The notes beneath the pieces were generated by a model, which saw only the letters and a program-made list of their open reading frames with translations, was not told where the DNA came from and searched no databases. A stretch of DNA of 64,000 nucleotides from Hermodice carunculata (lineage: Eukaryota; Annelida; Polychaeta; Eunicida; Amphinomidae): assembly GCA_964020975.1 (NCBI GenBank), contig OZ026617.1, positions 33,086,843 through 33,150,842 of the forward strand. Direction: 5' to 3'. The translations under genes and the position numbers were made by a program. Positions 35,270-48,134 of this stretch are shown piece after piece (the first letter of the stretch is position 1; every line of letters starts with the position of its first letter).

Positions 35270-35900
35270 AACCTGTCACTCATATAGGAATTTTTGCACA
35301 ATGACTTTTGTAAAGTATCCCTTGCCAGTCTAAACTTCACAAGTGCCAGCTTTGGTCATCTTCTGTGGCAGCTACAGCATGGCCAGTGCTGGGGACACTC
35401 AGTCCCAGTTACACCAGCAAAGACCGGCTTTGTCATAGCCCGGCCATGGCTCCTTCCAGTAAGGCTGAATTTGGACTACTCCCTCCTTAACTATATATCT
35501 CCCCCCCCCCCCCCCCTTGTCCTCAGTAACTTCTTCTTTGGAAAAGGAACAGCTAAAACTGATATCCAGCTTATTCTCTGTGTCGCTACCAGTCATGATT
35601 TCTCTATCGCTGTCCTCCATTGTATCACATAGACTCCTTTCCCTGATGCCATGACCCACAGCCTGCTTGATGACCAAAAAGGTGTGAACTTGTCAACTTC
35701 GGGCCTGTCATGGGCAACAAAATTCTTTGGCAAATAAAGTTATTTTCCTGTTTGAATATGGCAAATTTTCTTCACAAAAGTGCTATAACACTCCAAGTCC
35801 TGCACTTTGAACAAAAAATAAATCTTTCGGTGTTTGGAACCTTTAATATTCAAATTAAGTTTCATAAATGTACATTAAATACTTTTGGAGACCTGCTTCT
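35270..35900 (-). repeat. 600-bp three-copy repeat, copy 1, with small ORF
   Basis: Plus-strand landmarks are TATAGGAATTTTTGCACAAT, GCCAGCTTTGGTCATCTTCT, GACCGGCTTTGTCATAGCC, GGAAAAGGAACAGCTAAAAC and CAACTTCGGGCCTGTC, ending CACTTTGAACAAAAAATAAA. The minus-strand frame (35677-35399) reads MEDSDREIMTGSDTENKLDI then SFSCSFSKEE, later KEPWPGYDKAGLCWCNWD. The frame is broadly retained in copy 3, so it may be the 5' exon of a mobile-element or host-derived protein. I do not recognise the family. Confidence 0.75.
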
Positions 35901-35934
35901 TGGTTGGATGGACAAACAACAGCACATCTAGTAG

Positions 35935-38625
35935 TCCCCTCCCCCCAGGGCAAAAAAGTATTTCACAGTGGACTGACTCAACACTGTAGTTATCAGACTA
36001 TTGTCTAATGTAAAAGATTGCTAGCAACATCTTTTTCTAATGCAGACAGTCAGATGGGAAGGACACTTAACTCTAGGAGCAGGGGTGTTAACATGGGATT
36101 TCAGGGTATATGTACATTTACATATACTGCAATTCATCTCATCTGATCTGGGTTTATAGCCCCCTATTACAGAAGGTACAATATATCTATGACCTGAGTT
36201 TGTGGCCCATCATATATGTCAGGTACATGTATTAGATAGGGATAATACACTGTATGTGATATTGGTATCAGCTAGCCTACCTCATGCACCCCCCCTGGTC
36301 TCACTGTCCTAACATTCAACAGATTAATATCTTGATATTGGAGCAAACTCATGTAAATTTTTTATGTCCACTGGAGCCAGACTAAAGAAACAGATTGTTT
36401 TCATCCCCAGGAGAAATACACTGCAAATGTCCCAGGAGATCAAGAGGTCAAACCACAAACACAAACATTGATATATTGGAATCTCTAAAGATACCATGTC
36501 ATGTTTTCCTGTTCCATGAGGCATACAATAGGTTCAGGGAGCCATATTGTCCAGGACAAATAAATTCCCTTTCGTGACAAGTTAATATTTTGAACTCTGT
36601 AGGGATTTTACCCATTTCTTGTCCCAACTTGTACAGATGGAAGGGGAAAAAAGCACTGCTGAGCCAGCAAACTGCGCAAACATGTCAAGCCCTGTTCAAG
36701 CAATCTGAATCCATGACTGAACCCATGTACCCATTGTACTTTTAAAGATTCCCATACCATGCCAGTTCATTTCAATTCTGCATTACACAGGTAATTAAAT
36801 GGACTCACCTATTACGTGTAAATCCCAAGTTATGCATCACTGTCTGCATATGGTGGTTTAAACTAGTAAACACTAATCCTTCTCAGCGACAACCAACATT
36901 TCATTCCATATTGACAAGCAGTAAACTCATGAATATTGAAATAGCAATTTTATCTATTGATACAGATAGTCCGTTCACAGCTCCCTTTGATGTAAGTACA
37001 TTAAAAAGTCATGGTGTTCTGCGATTGAACTGTGTCATATCTGAAGTGTTCATGTTGCGAAACTCTGCAATCCATCCTTATAGGACTTGTATGATAACTT
37101 TAAAAAAAAACCCAGTTACTGAGTACGTGAGGGACACTGGCAATTTGGTCCTTGTATATGAAAAAATATGAAGACCTTTGACAGTATACAAGTGACTGCA
37201 CACACAAAAAGAGCCTCCATTGAACTGCCTGCCATCTCTAGGTGTGATCCATCACTGCTGGCCACTTGCTGATCCATAGATTGTGGGCCATAATGACAGC
37301 ACAGACATGTTTGATAGCTTTTGCCCTTCCTCATACCATTGTACCAATAAATCTATTCATCTGCCTTCCAAAAGCCAGGGTCATCTAAGGAGAGTCAAAA
37401 TGAGATGTGCATGTTTCAAAGTAAATGGCACATGCTGATAGGCTGAATAGAAGTTATTGATACAATTAAGTACTCAAGCATAAAAAATTCATGCTGGCAC
37501 GATGCCAGATGATCAGGACCTTCTTGTTTTATGCTACAATCCATCACTCAAGTGAAAAAAAAATCACTCTGCCAGGTAACCAAAACTTACCCTCTTGTAC
37601 ATTTTATGCCACGAAAAGAAAATCCACAGAATTGGAAGCATCCATGTCTTTCCTGATTGTGCATGAGGGAAAATTCTTTGCTCCACGGTTCCTCTTGTTC
37701 AAAGACTCCTCCCACTCACATTCTATCAATGTGCAGACAAGCAGAGTACCACAGACTATTGGTATCAATCTTTATATAGTCTGTCCTGACAAGGACATTC
37801 TAAATGACCCTGGGTTTCTGTAATTGTCCAATAATGACAAAGCATTTCTGCTATGGATGCTGCGAAGATGCATCAGGTATTGTTAGAATCCTCAGTTCAC
37901 AACCTCTTCTTCCCGCATTCAGCAAGAGATGTGTGAAGAGATGTGTCAATACTTGTCAAGGTATATCACAACCAGCACGTCATCAATGTCTTCATGCAAA
38001 GTTAATTATGCATGGTATTGTTCTGATGTTGTCATAGAAACTGAGGCAAGACCACTCTGTTACAGCATTGGCTGATACAGCTGCAACTACTTCGTATATG
38101 GCTGAAAAGATTTTTCAGGAATGAGGCCTTTCGGTGTTTCATCCATTAGCTACTAGTGACATGCCCCTTGTCAAAGGTATGGGTGGTCATTTACCACCAG
38201 TGATTAGGGTGGTAACATGACCTATCAAAATTAGAAGACCAGAATTGTGCCCAATATTTTATATGCTCACCAAAACTACCTACCACATGTTACTTGGTAT
38301 CGATTTTCTCACCCACCACAATACTCGCATACACTTTTCAGAGGCTTGCACACCTGTGGTACACTGTATTAAAATGGTTTGACTGAAGTTATTTTAGGTC
38401 CAAATATACATTCAGGTCTCATACAAGTGATAGGCAATGTTGCGGTTTCCGTATGTCAGATTTTATCTTGCCACTGACACGTCACAAGGGAACTCCACAG
38501 TGGCTTGGACTGTTACAGCCAACTGCTTCCTGCTCAAATAACCATAACCAACTAACTAACATTAGTACAAAGTGCACTGTACAGCGTGAAAATGGCAGTG
38601 TGCTCATGGCTTACTGGATTAAAAA
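35935..38625. other. Intron 1 sequence, no gene seen
   Basis: Mixed AT-rich DNA without exon-like frames or repeats that I can tie to other copies. Poly-C near 35940 and 36288. Confidence 0.5.
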
Positions 38626-38629
38626 GGGG

Positions 38630-38850
38630 ATGCAAATGGGAAATTGGTCCCGCTTGTTCAGTATGAACTCATCCACCATGCTGAACCGATGTTGGAAGGA
38701 GCCATGGGCTACAACAGTCGGACTTTGCCGGTGCAACTGTGACTGAGTCTGTGCCCAGCACTGATCATGCTGCAGCTTGGTTTTGACTGGTAAGGGACGC
38801 TTTTCAAAGGTCATTGTGCGAAAATTCCTATACAAGTGACCTGTTGAAGT
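38630..38850 (+). repeat. Three-copy repeat, copy 2 (inverted, partial)
   Basis: Reverse-complement relative of copies 1 and 3. CCGGTGCAACTGTGACTGAG then TCTGTGCCCAGCACTGATCA, and GCGAAAATTCCTATACAAGTG at the outer end. The corresponding frame ends KEPWATTVGLCRCNCD-stop, paralleling KEPWPGYDKAGLCWCNWD-stop. Confidence 0.75.
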
Positions 38851-39504
38851 TCAGGTTTCTGAGTACTGCCAGATTGTAGCTTGTAAATATAAGGCAGCAG
38901 GCCATTTATTCTATCTGTGACTTGCTGTCTTGTGTGCAATTCTTGTCTTCATGCAGTGACAGATACCCTGTTTTTGCTGCACAGTGCTTTATTTTCTCCT
39001 ATTTTATATGCGAAAGGGATTCATAAAGGGCTACACCCTTGTTCCCAATCATTTTATTTATATTGCAATGTTTAAATCAAGAAGGCAGGCTATTTTATGC
39101 GGTTGGAAAAACTGGCAGTATCCACTGCGCACCAAGACAGGCAAAACAGTAGCACCTTCCGCTGTGTCACTGTGTGGCCTATGTGTATTCAGCTGTCATC
39201 AAGTGCTGTGTATTCCCCTATCTTTTGAAGTTTGCGGCATGCTACAGTAGTCATTATTAATCTATTTAGGCATGCACTGGCCTTATAGATGCTTTTCAAT
39301 GAGGTTTTTAACCTTCACGTATCACAGGCCTTGTTATTAATCACTAAAAAAAGAATAAAACTAAAAGCCTGCTGCAGGTAGACCTATGATTTCAAATTCA
39401 ACTGGTTTTGAGTTTATGTTTACACTGTCTTAGCATGCAGCGTATGCTGGCTACTTGCCAGAAATGCCTATTGGCAACCGCGCAAGATAGCCTGCAGTAA
39501 ACTT

Positions 39505-40070
39505 CAACCAGTCACTTCTATAGGTGTTTTTGCACAATGATTTTTGAGAAGCATCCCTTACGAGTCTAAACTTCCCAAGCGCCAGCTTTGGTCATCTTCT
39601 GCGGCAGCTACGGCATGGTCAGTGCTAGGCACAGACTCAGTCCCAGTTGCACCGGTAAAGACCGGCTTTGTCATAACCTGGCCATGGCTCCTTTCAGTAG
39701 GGCTCTGTTCTTCTCCCTTCCTAACCCTACATCTTCCCTCTCATTCTCAATAAGTTCCTCTTTGGAAAAGGAACAGCTAAAACTGACATCCAGCTCATTT
39801 TCTGCGTTGCTACCACTCATGCTTTCTCTAACGCTATCCTCCATTGTGTCACATAGACGCCCTTCTTTGACGTCACAACCTAGAGCCCACTTGATGGCCA
39901 AAAACGTGCAAACTTGTCAACTTCGGGCCTGTCTCGGGCAACAAATTCCTTTTACACATAAAGTTATTTTCCTGTGTGAATATGGCAAATTTTCTTCACA
40001 AAAGTACTATAACACTCCTAGTCCTTCACTTTGAACAAAAAATAAATCGTTTGGCGCTTGGGACCTTTTA
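39505..40070 (-). repeat. Three-copy repeat, copy 3, with small ORF
   Basis: Homologous to 35270-35900 in the same orientation. The minus-strand frame 39901-39671 reads MAIKWALGCDVKEGRLCDTM then EDSVRESMSGSNAENELDVS and FSCSFSKEEL, colinear with copy 1 over about 50 residues. An acidic, Ser-rich peptide of unknown role. Confidence 0.75.
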
Positions 40071-40074
40071 TATC

Positions 40075-40170
40075 CCACAAGCTTTCCTTGGTTTTGGATT
40101 GGGTGCAATGCACCCAACCTGCGCTAAGGAAAGCTATTGACTCAGTTGTACTCTGACCAGGAATGGGTTA
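40075..40170. repeat. Palindromic MITE core fragment
   Basis: AGCTTTCCTTGGTTTTGGAT then TGGGTGCAATGCACCCAACC and GCTAAGGAAAGCTATTGACT form the family palindrome. It ends CCAGGAATGGGTTA, similar to the GGAATGAGTTAA terminus. Confidence 0.6.
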
Positions 40171-40332
40171 TATATATGGGCTGTCAATCACACAGACATG
40201 TCACATACTTGTGACAACCGGCATTATAAATTAATTCATTGCTACTGTCCTGTACACTAAGAGCCAAAATGTGAAGTCAAAACCATTTAGTCATAATACA
40301 GTTATGTATAAGATTGCATGCCTAGCACATTA

Positions 40333-42172
40333 GGCCAGCCTTAAAAATATTTCTGTTTCGTATAACGCGCCCGGTGTGCGCAAAACGTTGCGGTTGGAAT
40401 ATTTTTTTCAACAATGCACAAAAAAAATTTTGTTCAGGCTTGATTTAACGCTACTCGCCTGCCCCGTTTTGCAGTTCTGTAAACGCATATCGTTTGCGTA
40501 CCCACCATGAATGCTATCGGTACATCGTAGTAAATTTGCGTATACAGTATTGGCAAGTTCCTTGCAATAAAAGGTGTTCCGAAATCAAATTCAAACGAAA
40601 ATTTTAATATTTCAAATCAGAAATCGAGTGTGCGCACCGTCGACATCTTTCCTGCAACTGTACACAAACAGCTGCTTTGGCCATGTGGTCTGACGCACAA
40701 CACATCACCTGATTGGTCAATTGAGTCACATGCAAAAATGAGCCAATCACGGCTCGTGTTACAATGTTTTCATCATGGCTTCCGCCCAGTGAACATGTGT
40801 GAATCAGTCGTAATTTACGGAGGGAACACACAAACAGGAAGCTTTGTTTATATTGCAGCATTCTTAAATAAAGATTCCAGTGTTAATTGCAACGATTATT
40901 TGGAGTCACAGGCAAATACGCAAAGGTAGGGGATAGCGGGAATTGCTGAATGTGTCCCAAATCAGTCCGTGAGACTTGGTCAGTTCACCGCAGATCCACT
41001 CCGCGCTGTCACTTGCGTGTGACTGGAAGTCATGTCAAGGCACCTATTTTTTCCAACACTGTTAGAACCCACCGATAAATGGCATTTGGTGTTAATTTGC
41101 AGATGAATTTGCCATGCAAATTTTATTGTATTTTGACCCTGCTTTGACATCGTTGGGGCAGATCACACTGACGGTGAGAAGTGTGACCCCGCTCAGCAAA
41201 CCTATAATTACTGCCGGTACCTTTGCTATCGTAACGTAACCGTATGTAGTGTACGACAGTGAAAATGTCTGCTTGTGTTGACAGAGATAAAGTTCTGATG
41301 AATACAACTGCGGACCAACTAATTGTTAAAACTTAGTATGTTTATCAATTAGCGATTATTATCACCTATCGGCGCCCCACGCGCGTGCTGCGAAAGCTCT
41401 GATTTTTTAAGTGATTAGACCCCCCTCCCCCCTGTAGCCAGCCTTGCAAACAACTGCAACTTGTAACTGTGTCATGAAAAATTGAGGAATAGAGTTCCTA
41501 GCGAAGAAAAAGTTGGTTGCCCGACTGGGCAAGTACCTATTAATTTTAAATTGCTCGAGATTAAATCTGACTTGACCATAGAGCAATAAAACTCTTAATC
41601 CACATCCCTGCACATACACACAAAAGAGGTGTGTTCATGACTTATAATAATTACTCTCGGAACCCTCATCATACACCTCCTCTCCCCTGCTGTTGTCAAG
41701 TGAAAATTAAAACTGCACATTTGTATTTGATATCTTACTCTTTTTCTTCTGTGATATTTTAAAAAAAGGGCAACTTTATAATTACGCTAATCCTTTGTTT
41801 CTTGAAGCCCTGTACATGTACATGTTTAAAATCGCAAAAGACCCACCCCAATTCAAGCCAAGCCGAGGTGTATTTAGAGTAGGGCTACTCTGTCTCGGCG
41901 CCAGCAAACCAGCCTGAAGCATATATTGTCCTGCTACAACCTCATCTGTGGCAGTCTCTTGCTTTAATACAGATTTAATAAAAAATTTTGAACCTGGAAT
42001 CTTGTTTATCTTGTATCAATACTAAGTCCATCAGTCCCTGTACTGGCATGATGCCCATATTGCAGTAATACGTAGTAGGTATGTGTAATTTAAAAAAAAA
42101 AAAAATCCTCCCTGCCTCATCAAATTTTTCAAGGCCTTGTTATACGAAACAGAAAAATTTTTAAGGCTGGCC
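40333..42172. mobile_element. 1.84-kb non-autonomous element with TTA target duplication (PIF/Harbinger-like)
   Basis: 34-bp terminal inverted repeats with one mismatch, starting GGCCAGCCTTAAAAATATTT on the left and GGCCAGCCTTAAAAATTTTT on the right. Flanked by TTA on both sides (40330-40332 and 42173-42175). A TWA duplication and GG-starting ends fit PIF/Harbinger. No transposase frame. The interior 40470-41405 is the reverse complement, diverged, of 29530-30600 in the hAT-like element. Confidence 0.8.
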
Positions 42173-42179
42173 TTATACT

Positions 42180-45100
42180 GCCCTTCAAAAGGTGGGTATA
42201 CCCAATGCAGCAGGTGGTGTCTTGAATCCCAGAGCAGACAGTTGGAACAGGGACCAACTCTGTGCAAATAGTGACCATAAATATTTGTTTACTCTGGGAT
42301 TGAACAGAATTCACAAGCCTCTGATTAGTTCTAGCAAAGGACAACACTAGTCTGGCATTTTGGCACATGATGTGTCTACATTCATCAACACTTGCCTTGT
42401 TTTCTACTGTAAAACATTAAAGCAGACAGCCACTTACAATGAAGCACTCTGAGCAGGGCTGGGTTAACGTTTGAAAAGTTTATGTTTTTTTAAGAGAATT
42501 TTTTTTATGTGGCTTTTTTCCCCCCATACAGAAATGCAATTTATTAGAGCATGGTAGTGTGCATTTCAGCTGAATACACAACCCATCACAATATTCTTGG
42601 GGGTTAGAGTTGTGTTATTCTGTTAGATTCTTGATTGAAGTAAACTTCATAAAATAACTTCTGTGGCTGGTGACACGAAATTTTCAGAATCATTTAACTT
42701 ATAATGCACCTAGATTCACCATGAAAAAATTGGTGTTCTACCATTACATGTAGTGGGCTTTAATTCATTAAGTTGCAAATTACAATGGAAAGTAATACGA
42801 ATACACAACTCTAGCCCTCCTGACTGAAGTGTCCTTTGCAGGAGGGATACAGGAACATTCTACTCTTACTCTTCCCTATTACCAGCCATGGTTTGTTCCT
42901 TTTTAGATTCTCTTCTACCTTATGTTGATAAAATGTCTATAGTCGTGGCCATTGAAACTTGTGTAGTTCAGAGGACAGAGTCAATACTGTAGGGCATCAG
43001 TACTCTGTATTATCTGTTTAAAAATCACCGTATAAAATGAATAAATAAATGAAAGGTAATTTATTTTTACAGGAATGGATGGTGTTCCATTATAAAGCAG
43101 AACCGGTAAAAGGTTGACCAGTGCATGTAAAACTATGCAACCCATGGTCATTACCCAATTCAAGTGCCAGTTATACCATACACACTCATTGGACATCAGG
43201 TGTTTCACAACATTAATAAATTTGAGGAAAAAAAAAAACTGAGCTCAATGCCATAATCAGACCTAAAATTGTTTTAACCATTTGCTTTCTTTTTTATTTT
43301 TCACCTGTCTGTAATCTTGCCTGCAGCCAGTTTTATTGTTAATTGCGCGCAAACAGTTAACGGAAAAGATCCTGTGTTCAGTATACATACATTACTCAAT
43401 AGTCATAGAAACCTTCCAGCCATCTTCCCAAACATAGATACAGAACCAATTCATCAGCATACCCATAAATTAATCTTACTCAGAATTGGGCTAATCTAAA
43501 AGCCAATTGAACAACCCCCAGCTGAACTCACCGTTCATAGTCCTCCATTTTGAGCATCTAAAATAGCCGCTTGGTTGCACATGGTAAAACCTTGAATAAA
43601 GCTATCAGTGTTGGCCTCTTGTTTGCTCACGCGGGAAGGCATGAATGTGGGGCCACTTTACCTGACAGCTGAGCACTATTGACATTACTGTGCACTGGAC
43701 CTGAACTAACCATTAACCTATTTACTGAAACATTCCAGCTTTTCTGAAGGTCACTTCTTCAAACACTGGGATCCATTACAAATTAGCGATTTTACAACTC
43801 TGCTTTTGCAGCTGAATATTGGCATTCCCACACACTCTAAGCTCTTTAGAAGGAAAAAAAACCCTTTGAAGTGATCTTTTTTTCTTTTTTTTGCCACCTT
43901 TATGATGTGCATGTCTTTGAGAAGATGTTTAATCCTTTCTACACACTTTTCCTGTTACAACATGTACATACACAGCTTCGCTCTGGCTTCTCTGTGTGCC
44001 TTATCTCATTTAGTAACATCTCCACTGTATGCTTTAGTAATATTGATTTGAATATTTTCTGCAACTTCCCTTTGCTATCACCAGATGGCAGCATGTTCTA
44101 CAGCATACATGATGGCATGTAAACCAGAGCTATGCTGTACATTTCATCATAAATATTGTCCTATTCAGCTTTGAATTCTTCTGTTTCAAATCAATTTTCT
44201 GTCCAACTTGCCATGTGAAAGTAAAAGCAGGTCTCAATCACCCATTTTTTTTCCATAAAAGGGAGGACATGCATCTTAGCAATGCCTTTGTTGCTGTGAG
44301 TCTGGTGTTGCCCTCTTGTGATAATCAAACAAACTAGAACAAAATTGGCCATTGGGTACCACACATTTTGCGTTAGAATTTTGTTTACATGTGGGTGGGT
44401 AAGGGGTTTTCTGAATGGCATACTGGGCATTTTTATTTGCCGTACTTGCATACTGGAAGCGCTTTAATTGCACTACTTTGTACCAACCGTCATTTGTACA
44501 TTTTCTTATTTTCCATACCTTTTACTAGGGAAAAATTATTATTTGTACCAGGGACCCCCCTTACTTGGTAAAAGCAAATTTTGGGATTCTCAGCCCAAAT
44601 GACACAGTGCCTGTCCAGCCCTATGAACCAGCCTTGACATGCAAAATTTGAAGTCACATTATTACATCCACCATTGTGTTTAAGATGAAATCAATGCAGT
44701 TTCTGTGATGAGGATTTTTTTTTCAACTTCCTTTCTCTATTTTTGAAAAGTACCAAATCTGCTTTTTCAGTTTTTATAATCATCTTTGAGCACTTTTAAT
44801 GTTTGCAATCAATTTTAAACTACATTTAACAGAATTTTTTAAATAATCCTGTCATCTTTGCAATTTCAAAATCAACATAATACGACAACAGATAGGCCTC
44901 TAAACACACTCTCAATGAAGTCCACCACAAATTCATCCCTCACCTCTGTGTAGTAGCAGCCTACAGCTCTTAATGGTTCTGAACTTTTTCCCTTTCCCTG
45001 ATCCACAGAGCAGATATTGAGAGCAAAATGATATGATTCAAAAAGGAATAAATGACATGTTTGAAATGTCCAAACTTTTCCTAAATATGGAGGTTACATT

Positions 45101-45950
45101 TGCAATTTTCAGACACCCTATTTCATTTTTCTTTTTTTTTTTGTCGGCAATTCCATCATTATGGAAACCTGACACCCCTATCAGTGCCAGCGGTGAGGTG
45201 CTCTATGGACATCATTTAACATCTTTATCACTTGCTTCTGTACTGTATCACTGCTGGGCCTTTGTCTACCCCATGATTTCACCCCCCAAAGACCTCACGA
45301 AGACAACTTTCAACATATCAGACTGTTTGGCATTACTCATGGCCAAAAGTAGGGGGATGTGAGGGGGTTCTTACAAAGCCAGGACATTTAATCAGGATAT
45401 ATGGTAAATCCCCCCTCCCCCCCCCCCCCCATTATGAAAAAATTGAGGTGAACATGAGGTCAATAGTGAGCCTGATGTTGAACCCAGTGTACTCTGACCA
45501 TCAAAGTCCACCATTTACATCACATGCAGTGATTATCCTATTACCCAACTGAGATCACATGACCATCACATCCTGAGGAGCCAGTGCTTATATACTCAAC
45601 ATTTTTTCTCCTTTTTCTCATTATTTTGCTGCCAGTTTTTAAACTGCATCAAATCTTTGGCACATGTTGTGTCACCTGTTTCCATTTACCCTCCTGACCT
45701 ATTTATCTTTTTTTCATTTTAAGTTTACAGTCAACTGAGATCATTCGGTGCTAGATCTTGTTATAAATTGCTATTTGCAATGCTTTGTTTGCCTCGACTT
45801 GCTCAAGTCTCACTGGACTGTCTTCCGTATTTTATTCAAAATAAAATTAATTGCAAAAATAAATTTTTCAAGTAAACACACGTCGAAGCGTTATTCGGTT
45901 ACCATACAGGTAGGCCCTCAAACCTGGCTAATTGGCGTGGAACGTGTCTA
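42180..45950. other. Intron 1 sequence, no gene seen
   Basis: AT-rich, with T-runs and poly-C (45413-45430). No coding exon or complete repeat recognised. Confidence 0.5.
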
Positions 45951-45954
45951 TAAC

Positions 45955-46250
45955 CAGATAACACAGACTCCAGATGATTAGCGCCGGGCGGTCTGCACTG
46001 TGTTTCTTATCACACAGACATGCGAGCGGTCATAACGCACCGCTCTTCAGAAGCTGTTAATTGAGCTACTGTGTAATGAAGTATTAATTGCACTGCCCGA
46101 GTCAGGCGGAGGGCGTCCAGTGAGACTTGTCAAACTTGCCGGCTTGTCGCTGCTATGAATTATTCATGACCAGTCAAGCACGTGACAGATTCAAGGCCGT
46201 CTCAAAAACCTTGTGTTGACTTGTTTATTTACATGCAAGCATGCACATTT
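45955..46250. promoter_or_regulatory. Candidate regulatory (non-coding) element in intron 1
   Basis: GC- and CpG-richer than its surroundings, with no copy elsewhere in the window. Dense in homeodomain-type cores (GTTAATTGAGC, GTATTAATTGCAC, GAATTATTCATGACC) and an E-box CACGTGAC. It is placed in intron 1 on the transcribed strand's 5' side, where enhancers or alternative promoters are common. This is inference from composition and motif density only. Confidence 0.3.
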
Positions 46251-46697
46251 TATTGTAGAGAAACGTCAGTTCTTGCCGATGGCTATTTCGAGCGGCGTTA
46301 AAATGAATATTTTCCTTCTACGATGATTTAAATCAATGACCGGGTCGTTGCTTGTGACAATTTGAATGATGTAACTTTGCAAAACTGCGCAAAAATAGGG
46401 TGATTTCATCGTCTCTATCTCGATTTTTTTTTTGTCTCCGCGCCATGTTGTTTATATCGTTAGAATGCTCAGAACCTTGTCTATTTTAACAACAAGCTCT
46501 CCCATTGGCTGAAACAAAAGTATTTTAGCGGGAACACCTTCAAAACTGCTTCTATTTCAAACAGATGCGTCGTTATTTTAGTCGGAAACTACAAGGGCCC
46601 AGAATCGATCACATGGTGTTCGCTATCTAATCAAAAAGTTTTTCTATCGCTGTTTCGTTCGGTAGAACTCGCTGCCTCGTGTTGTGAAGTCTGGCTT

Positions 46698-46771
46698 GAA
46701 AGATGGTAGCCCCAAGGGACCTCCCCTCGCTCTGCTAAGCTAGGGGAGGTCCCTTGGGGCTAGAAAGATGG
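46698..46771. repeat. Perfect 56-bp fold-back flanked by 9-bp direct repeats
   Basis: Arms 46707-46727 and 46742-46762 are perfect 21-nt complements (TAGCCCCAAGGGACCTCCCC + T), with a 14-nt loop CGCTCTGCTAAGCT. GAAAGATGG sits immediately on both sides (46698-46706 and 46763-46771). It looks like an inserted hairpin with a 9-bp target duplication. Confidence 0.9.
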
Positions 46772-47379
46772 GTGACATTTGTGTGAACACAAGTGGTTTA
46801 AACATATTTTATTCGTAGAATACAATTGGGAAGGAGGGCAGAGTGACAAGTGACGATTACGGACAATTTATTAAAGCAAGGAACAAAATTTAACGCTGTA
46901 AATTGGTGAGAATGACAACATATACTACCACTGTACCAGTCTTTGCGTACATTAGAGTAGAGGGTCCAATTTTTTCATGGAAAGAGAGTAAAATACGCCA
47001 GCCGCAGGTAAACATGGCTCGGGTGAAAATACCGCTGCCGCGTGTTTATCATGCTGACAGTTTGTCAGTAACTGCGATAAAGTGTGTTTATGGACTATTT
47101 ACTGCAGCAACAAGCTCAACCACTATAGTTGAATGGCAATTATAACACACAACCGATCTTTAGAAAAAAATAAAAGAGGAACCATCGTTCGTGACGCTAA
47201 CCAAGAAAAATGCACGGACCGGTACCCATGCAATTGTATTCACACAGGTTTGACCGCTTTGATCAAATCGTGATTGAGATCGATATATTTCCATTGTAGG
47301 GTGTAGGGCAAGAGTTTTTGTTTAAATTGACAAAAGAGCCACATAGAAATGTAGAGGTCTTACTCAACAAAACTTAAAT

Positions 47380-47620
47380 CATGACGTGGATCATTTTACA
47401 TTAATGCAAAAATAAAAAAGTTGTGGCACTGATTTGACTTCTAAGATCCCGCAAAACCCCGGATGTTGTGACGTCACTCCCACCAAATTGATGGTAGTCC
47501 AGAGTGGGCTTGTGCAAGTTTGACAAGTCCCTGGTGTCGGCAGCCGGAGGGAGACGGTCAGCTTTGTCTCGCTTGAGTGGCCAGTGACTAGCCATGCATT
47601 CATCGAAGGCCACTTTCCAC
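47380..47620 (-). other. Candidate alternative first exon or small ORF (weak)
   Basis: The minus-strand frame begins MAFDECMASHWPLKRDKADR then LPPAADTRDLSNLHKPTLDY and continues to a stop near 47401. The DNA is CpG-richer and contains a CRE-like TGACGTCA at about 47471. No similarity recognised and no good donor in a compatible phase found, so coding status is doubtful. Confidence 0.2.
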
Positions 47621-48134
47621 TCGCGATGATAATGGGATTAGAACTGACCAGGACTCAATAGCTGCTACTGTTGAAACCGACACGGCGGCAGTGTCGACAG
47701 TTAAAAAAAAAGATAATAATAATAGTAGGACCTACTTAATAACACCGTGTAGTTGGCATAATATTATTCAGTTAACTTTGTGGAGGGGAAAATGTATTGC
47801 ACTTCTGGGTGGGACCGCGGGATGCGAAAATAGGGACATGCACCAGGGACTTGTGCAAGTCTATTGTTTGCCATGCTCCAGCTGCCATCTTATGACATTT
47901 TTTTTGTATTTTGGCCTAGGTTAGGAAACTGCCTACTTAATACTGTGTTAAAACTTAAATGAGTCAGTGTGGGAAAAGAGACATTGGAGATTTTTTTTTG
48001 TTTTTAGTTTATTCTTAGCTTTGATAACATTAAGCAGAATCACACATGGCCTCCTCATATATAGGTGTATAGTAGGGTATAGTGTATGATCAGACAGCTG
48101 CTGGTAGCCTGTAGTGTAAGACATCACGGCCATT

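Noticed and set aside
37491-37823. 110-residue plus-strand ORF
   Set aside because: No similarity, splice signals or coding-like composition; expected by chance in this length of DNA.
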